From an uncultured bacterium (GTDB taxonomy: Bacteria > Patescibacteriota > Minisyncoccia > Phycocordibacterales > UBA9973): DNA of 6,387 nucleotides. The stretch covers positions 1-6,387 of the forward strand of contig CAIVNB010000039.1 in assembly GCA_903907175.1 (NCBI GenBank), written 5' to 3'. This document shows, piece by piece, positions 4,672 to 6,387 of the stretch; the first letter of the stretch is position 1; every line of letters starts with the position of its first letter. A program made the position numbers and the translations under genes. The notes below the pieces were generated by a model. That model saw only the letters and a program-made list of their open reading frames with translations, had not been told where the DNA came from and made no database searches.

Positions 4672-5622
4672 ATGAATATCTCTAAAATAATCATACCTGT
4701 AAGGCCTCAACCAGACACCATTTTGGCTATATATTTATTAAAATATTTTGGCTCTAAAAAGTTCCAAAATATAGAAAAAGCAATAATTCAAATAGACCCA
4801 AATGCCGGATCAAATAAATCACACGAGGAATGTCTAAAAAATGGTGAGATATTAATAGATGTTGGCAGTGGTCCTTATAATCATCATGGAAAAGAAAATC
4901 AAACCACAGCATCAATGCTCGTTGCAAAAGATTTAGATATTGCTCACGATCCATCTCTTAACAAGCTTCTTAAATATGCAGAACGAGATGATAAATTTGG
5001 ACTTGGAACAATTTCAAGGGATCCGCTTGACAAAGCATTTGGACTTTCAGGATTAGTCGGCTCAATGAATAAAGAATACCCAGATGATCCAAATAAAGTT
5101 GTAAATACAATTATTCCCCTTTTCGAAGCACACTATGGTCAAGAAAATAAAAGAATTAAAGAATTACCAAAAATTTTCGAAGATCTAAAAAAGCAAGGTA
5201 AGGCTGTAGAAATAAAATTATCAAACATCAAGGCAATATTAATAGAATCTGATAATGTCAGTATGCCTGGATATTTAAGAGCTCAAATCGGAGGTAGATA
5301 TGATATTGTCGTTCAAAAAAGAACCAGTGGACATGTAAATATTTTATCTAGGCCACAAAAAAATAGAGAAAAAATTCTACTAGAACGCCTTGTGGTAGTA
5401 ATTCGTACAAGTGAAATTTATTCAGAAACTAGTAAAGAAACTGAAAAAAACTACCAAGAACTATCAGTGCCAGGTAAAATAAACGAAGTCCCAAATTGGT
5501 ATTATGATCCTGCAACTAATTCTATTCAAAATGGAGGAATCAGTATAGATTCTACTCCTCCAACAAAAATCCCTTGGGAACATTTTGTAGAAATTATTAA
5601 GATCGCATTTAATGAAAAATAA
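4672..5622 (+). CDS. DHH/MYG1-like putative phosphoesterase family protein
   Basis: A 316-residue soluble protein whose layout recalls the DHH/MYG1-like hydrolases. An N-terminal strand leads into a motif-I-like loop (RPQPDTILAIYLLKYFG, 11-27), then the IDVG...NHHGKE segment (62-75) followed by TTASMLVAKDL, and an ERDDKFG stretch (104-110). In classical members the first loop reads like HxNPDxDA and the second contains DHH. Here the first His is Arg11, the second Asp is Ile17, and DHH is NHH (70-72), so the metal site is altered. The C-terminal half holds a mixed domain (YDIVVQKRTSGHVNILSRP, 210-228), perhaps for substrate binding. The start at 4672 is preferred to 4657 because of the -10 position. 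valS begins 24 nt downstream but has its own -10. Family membership rests on motif resemblance, and the substrate is unknown. Confidence 0.55.
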   Translation: MNISKIIIPVRPQPDTILAIYLLKYFGSKKFQNIEKAIIQIDPNAGSNKSHEECLKNGEILIDVGSGPYNHHGKENQTTASMLVAKDLDIAHDPSLNKLLKYAERDDKFGLGTISRDPLDKAFGLSGLVGSMNKEYPDDPNKVVNTIIPLFEAHYGQENKRIKELPKIFEDLKKQGKAVEIKLSNIKAILIESDNVSMPGYLRAQIGGRYDIVVQKRTSGHVNILSRPQKNREKILLERLVVVIRTSEIYSETSKETEKNYQELSVPGKINEVPNWYYDPATNSIQNGGISIDSTPPTKIPWEHFVEIIKIAFNEK

Positions 5623-5631
5623 GATAAAAAA

Positions 5632-5640
5632 TGATATTAT
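5632..5640 (+). promoter_or_regulatory. extended -10 element directly before valS
   Basis: TGATATTAT matches the TGn-TATTAT extended -10 pattern and ends 6 nt before the valS ATG, predicting a start site at the initiation codon. It sits in the 24-nt gap after the preceding gene, so valS may also be read through from upstream. Confidence 0.5.
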
Positions 5641-5646
5641 ATCGGT

Positions 5647-6387
5647 ATGGATGAACGATTTTTAAAACCTTACAATCCAAAAGAAACTGAAGACAAAATT
5701 TACAGGCTATGGAAAGAAAGTGGTCTTTTTAGCCCAGATGTTTGTATTGAAAGAGGTGTAACAAAAGAAGATGCACCATATTTTTCGATAATACTTCCCC
5801 CTCCAAATGTTACTGGCATGCTTCACTTAGGACATGCTTTTGAAGATTCAATGCAAGATATTCTTGTGCGTTTTAATAGAATGAACGGCAAACGTACTCT
5901 TTGGATCCCAGGCACAGACCATGCAGCTATTGCGACACAAACAAAAGTTGAAAAAATATTAGAAAAAGAAGGAATAAGGAAAAGTGATTTAGGGCGTGAA
6001 AAATTCTTAGAAAGAGTAAATGGATTTGCGCAAGAAAGTCACGACACTATCATTAAGCAATTAAAAAAAATGGGGGTATCTCTTGACTGGTCTCGAGAAG
6101 CTTTTACATTAGATAAAAAAAGAAACTTTGCTGTTCGTACAGCTTTTAAACAAATGTATGATGACGGCCTAATATATCGTGGACACCGCATTGTAAACTG
6201 GGATCCAAAAGGCCAAACTGTTATTTCTGACGACGAACTAGTATATGAAGAAAGAAAAAGTAAATTTTATACTTTCAAGTATGGGCCATTTGAAATAAGT
6301 ACTGCTCGGCCTGAAACAAAATTTGGAGATAAATATGTTGTAATGCACCCAGATGATAAAAGATACGAAAAATGGGAACACGGACAA
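5647..6387 (+). CDS. valS: valyl-tRNA synthetase, N-terminal part (3' end outside window)
   Basis: Class I aminoacyl-tRNA synthetase that charges tRNA-Val. The first 247 of roughly 850-950 residues are present and the frame runs open to the window edge. The HIGH-type motif is in PPPNVTGMLHLGHA (51-64, HLGH at 60-63), followed by GTDHAAIATQ (89-98), which separates ValRS/LeuRS/IleRS types in favour of ValRS. GVSLDWSRE (143-151) and NWDPKGQTVISDDE (184-197) are also ValRS-like, as in the non-zinc NWDP form. ISTARPETKFGD (217-228) opens the CP1 editing domain that removes misacylated threonine. The start at 5647 is chosen because the ATG at 5651 is out of frame and stops at once. No Shine-Dalgarno is visible. 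Its substrate tRNA-Val(GAC) is encoded 2.7 kb upstream. Confidence 0.96.
   Translation, partial: MDERFLKPYNPKETEDKIYRLWKESGLFSPDVCIERGVTKEDAPYFSIILPPPNVTGMLHLGHAFEDSMQDILVRFNRMNGKRTLWIPGTDHAAIATQTKVEKILEKEGIRKSDLGREKFLERVNGFAQESHDTIIKQLKKMGVSLDWSREAFTLDKKRNFAVRTAFKQMYDDGLIYRGHRIVNWDPKGQTVISDDELVYEERKSKFYTFKYGPFEISTARPETKFGDKYVVMHPDDKRYEKWEHGQ

Noticed and set aside
2876..5700. tRNA-Val and valS as a functional cluster
   Set aside because: They are 2.7 kb apart in separate transcription units, with an opposing gene between them; proximity alone does not show a link.

Overview
The window looks like ordinary chromosome from a small-genome, AT-rich bacterium, most likely of the Candidate Phyla Radiation (Patescibacteria, possibly Parcubacteria). 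The basis is low GC (roughly 32-35% by eye), lysine/isoleucine-rich proteins, TAA at all six visible stops, short intergenic gaps, a tRNA gene without an encoded CCA, and no recognisable Shine-Dalgarno sequence before any gene. No in-frame TGA is read as sense, so the TGA=Gly code of Gracilibacteria/SR1 is not indicated. The taxonomic placement is inference.

Layout, left to right. Bases 2-661 are the C-terminal part of a GspE/PilB-type secretion or type IV pilus ATPase. 728-1498 is a stand-alone GlmU-like nucleotidyltransferase domain. 1558-2778 is a full-length glutamate dehydrogenase. 2779-2948 is a tRNA locus: a promoter at the end of gdhA, a stretch of degenerate tRNA-like 5' ends, then one intact tRNA-Val(GAC). 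tsaD follows after only 7 nt (2956-4116); it encodes the t6A tRNA-modification subunit and appears to carry a GC-rich in-frame insertion. A compact bidirectional terminator region (4115-4180) separates tsaD from a convergent, unrecognised 112-residue gene on the minus strand (4187-4525), which has the best sigma-70-type promoter in the window. 4672-5622 encodes a DHH/MYG1-like protein with altered metal-site motifs. 5647-6387 is the start of valS, cut by the window edge.

The genes are mostly housekeeping: tRNA supply and modification (tRNA-Val, tsaD, valS), amino-sugar activation, glutamate metabolism and pilus/secretion. They look like short transcription units rather than one operon. Three genes have a -10-like element ending 6-8 nt before the ATG, which suggests leaderless transcripts.

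The least ordinary parts are the tRNA remnant array, the GC-rich block inside tsaD, and the minus-strand orphan gene. The orphan is about 42% GC and is bracketed by a 13-bp direct repeat that copies the end of tsaD. I see no CRISPR array, transposase, phage gene or recognisable defence system.
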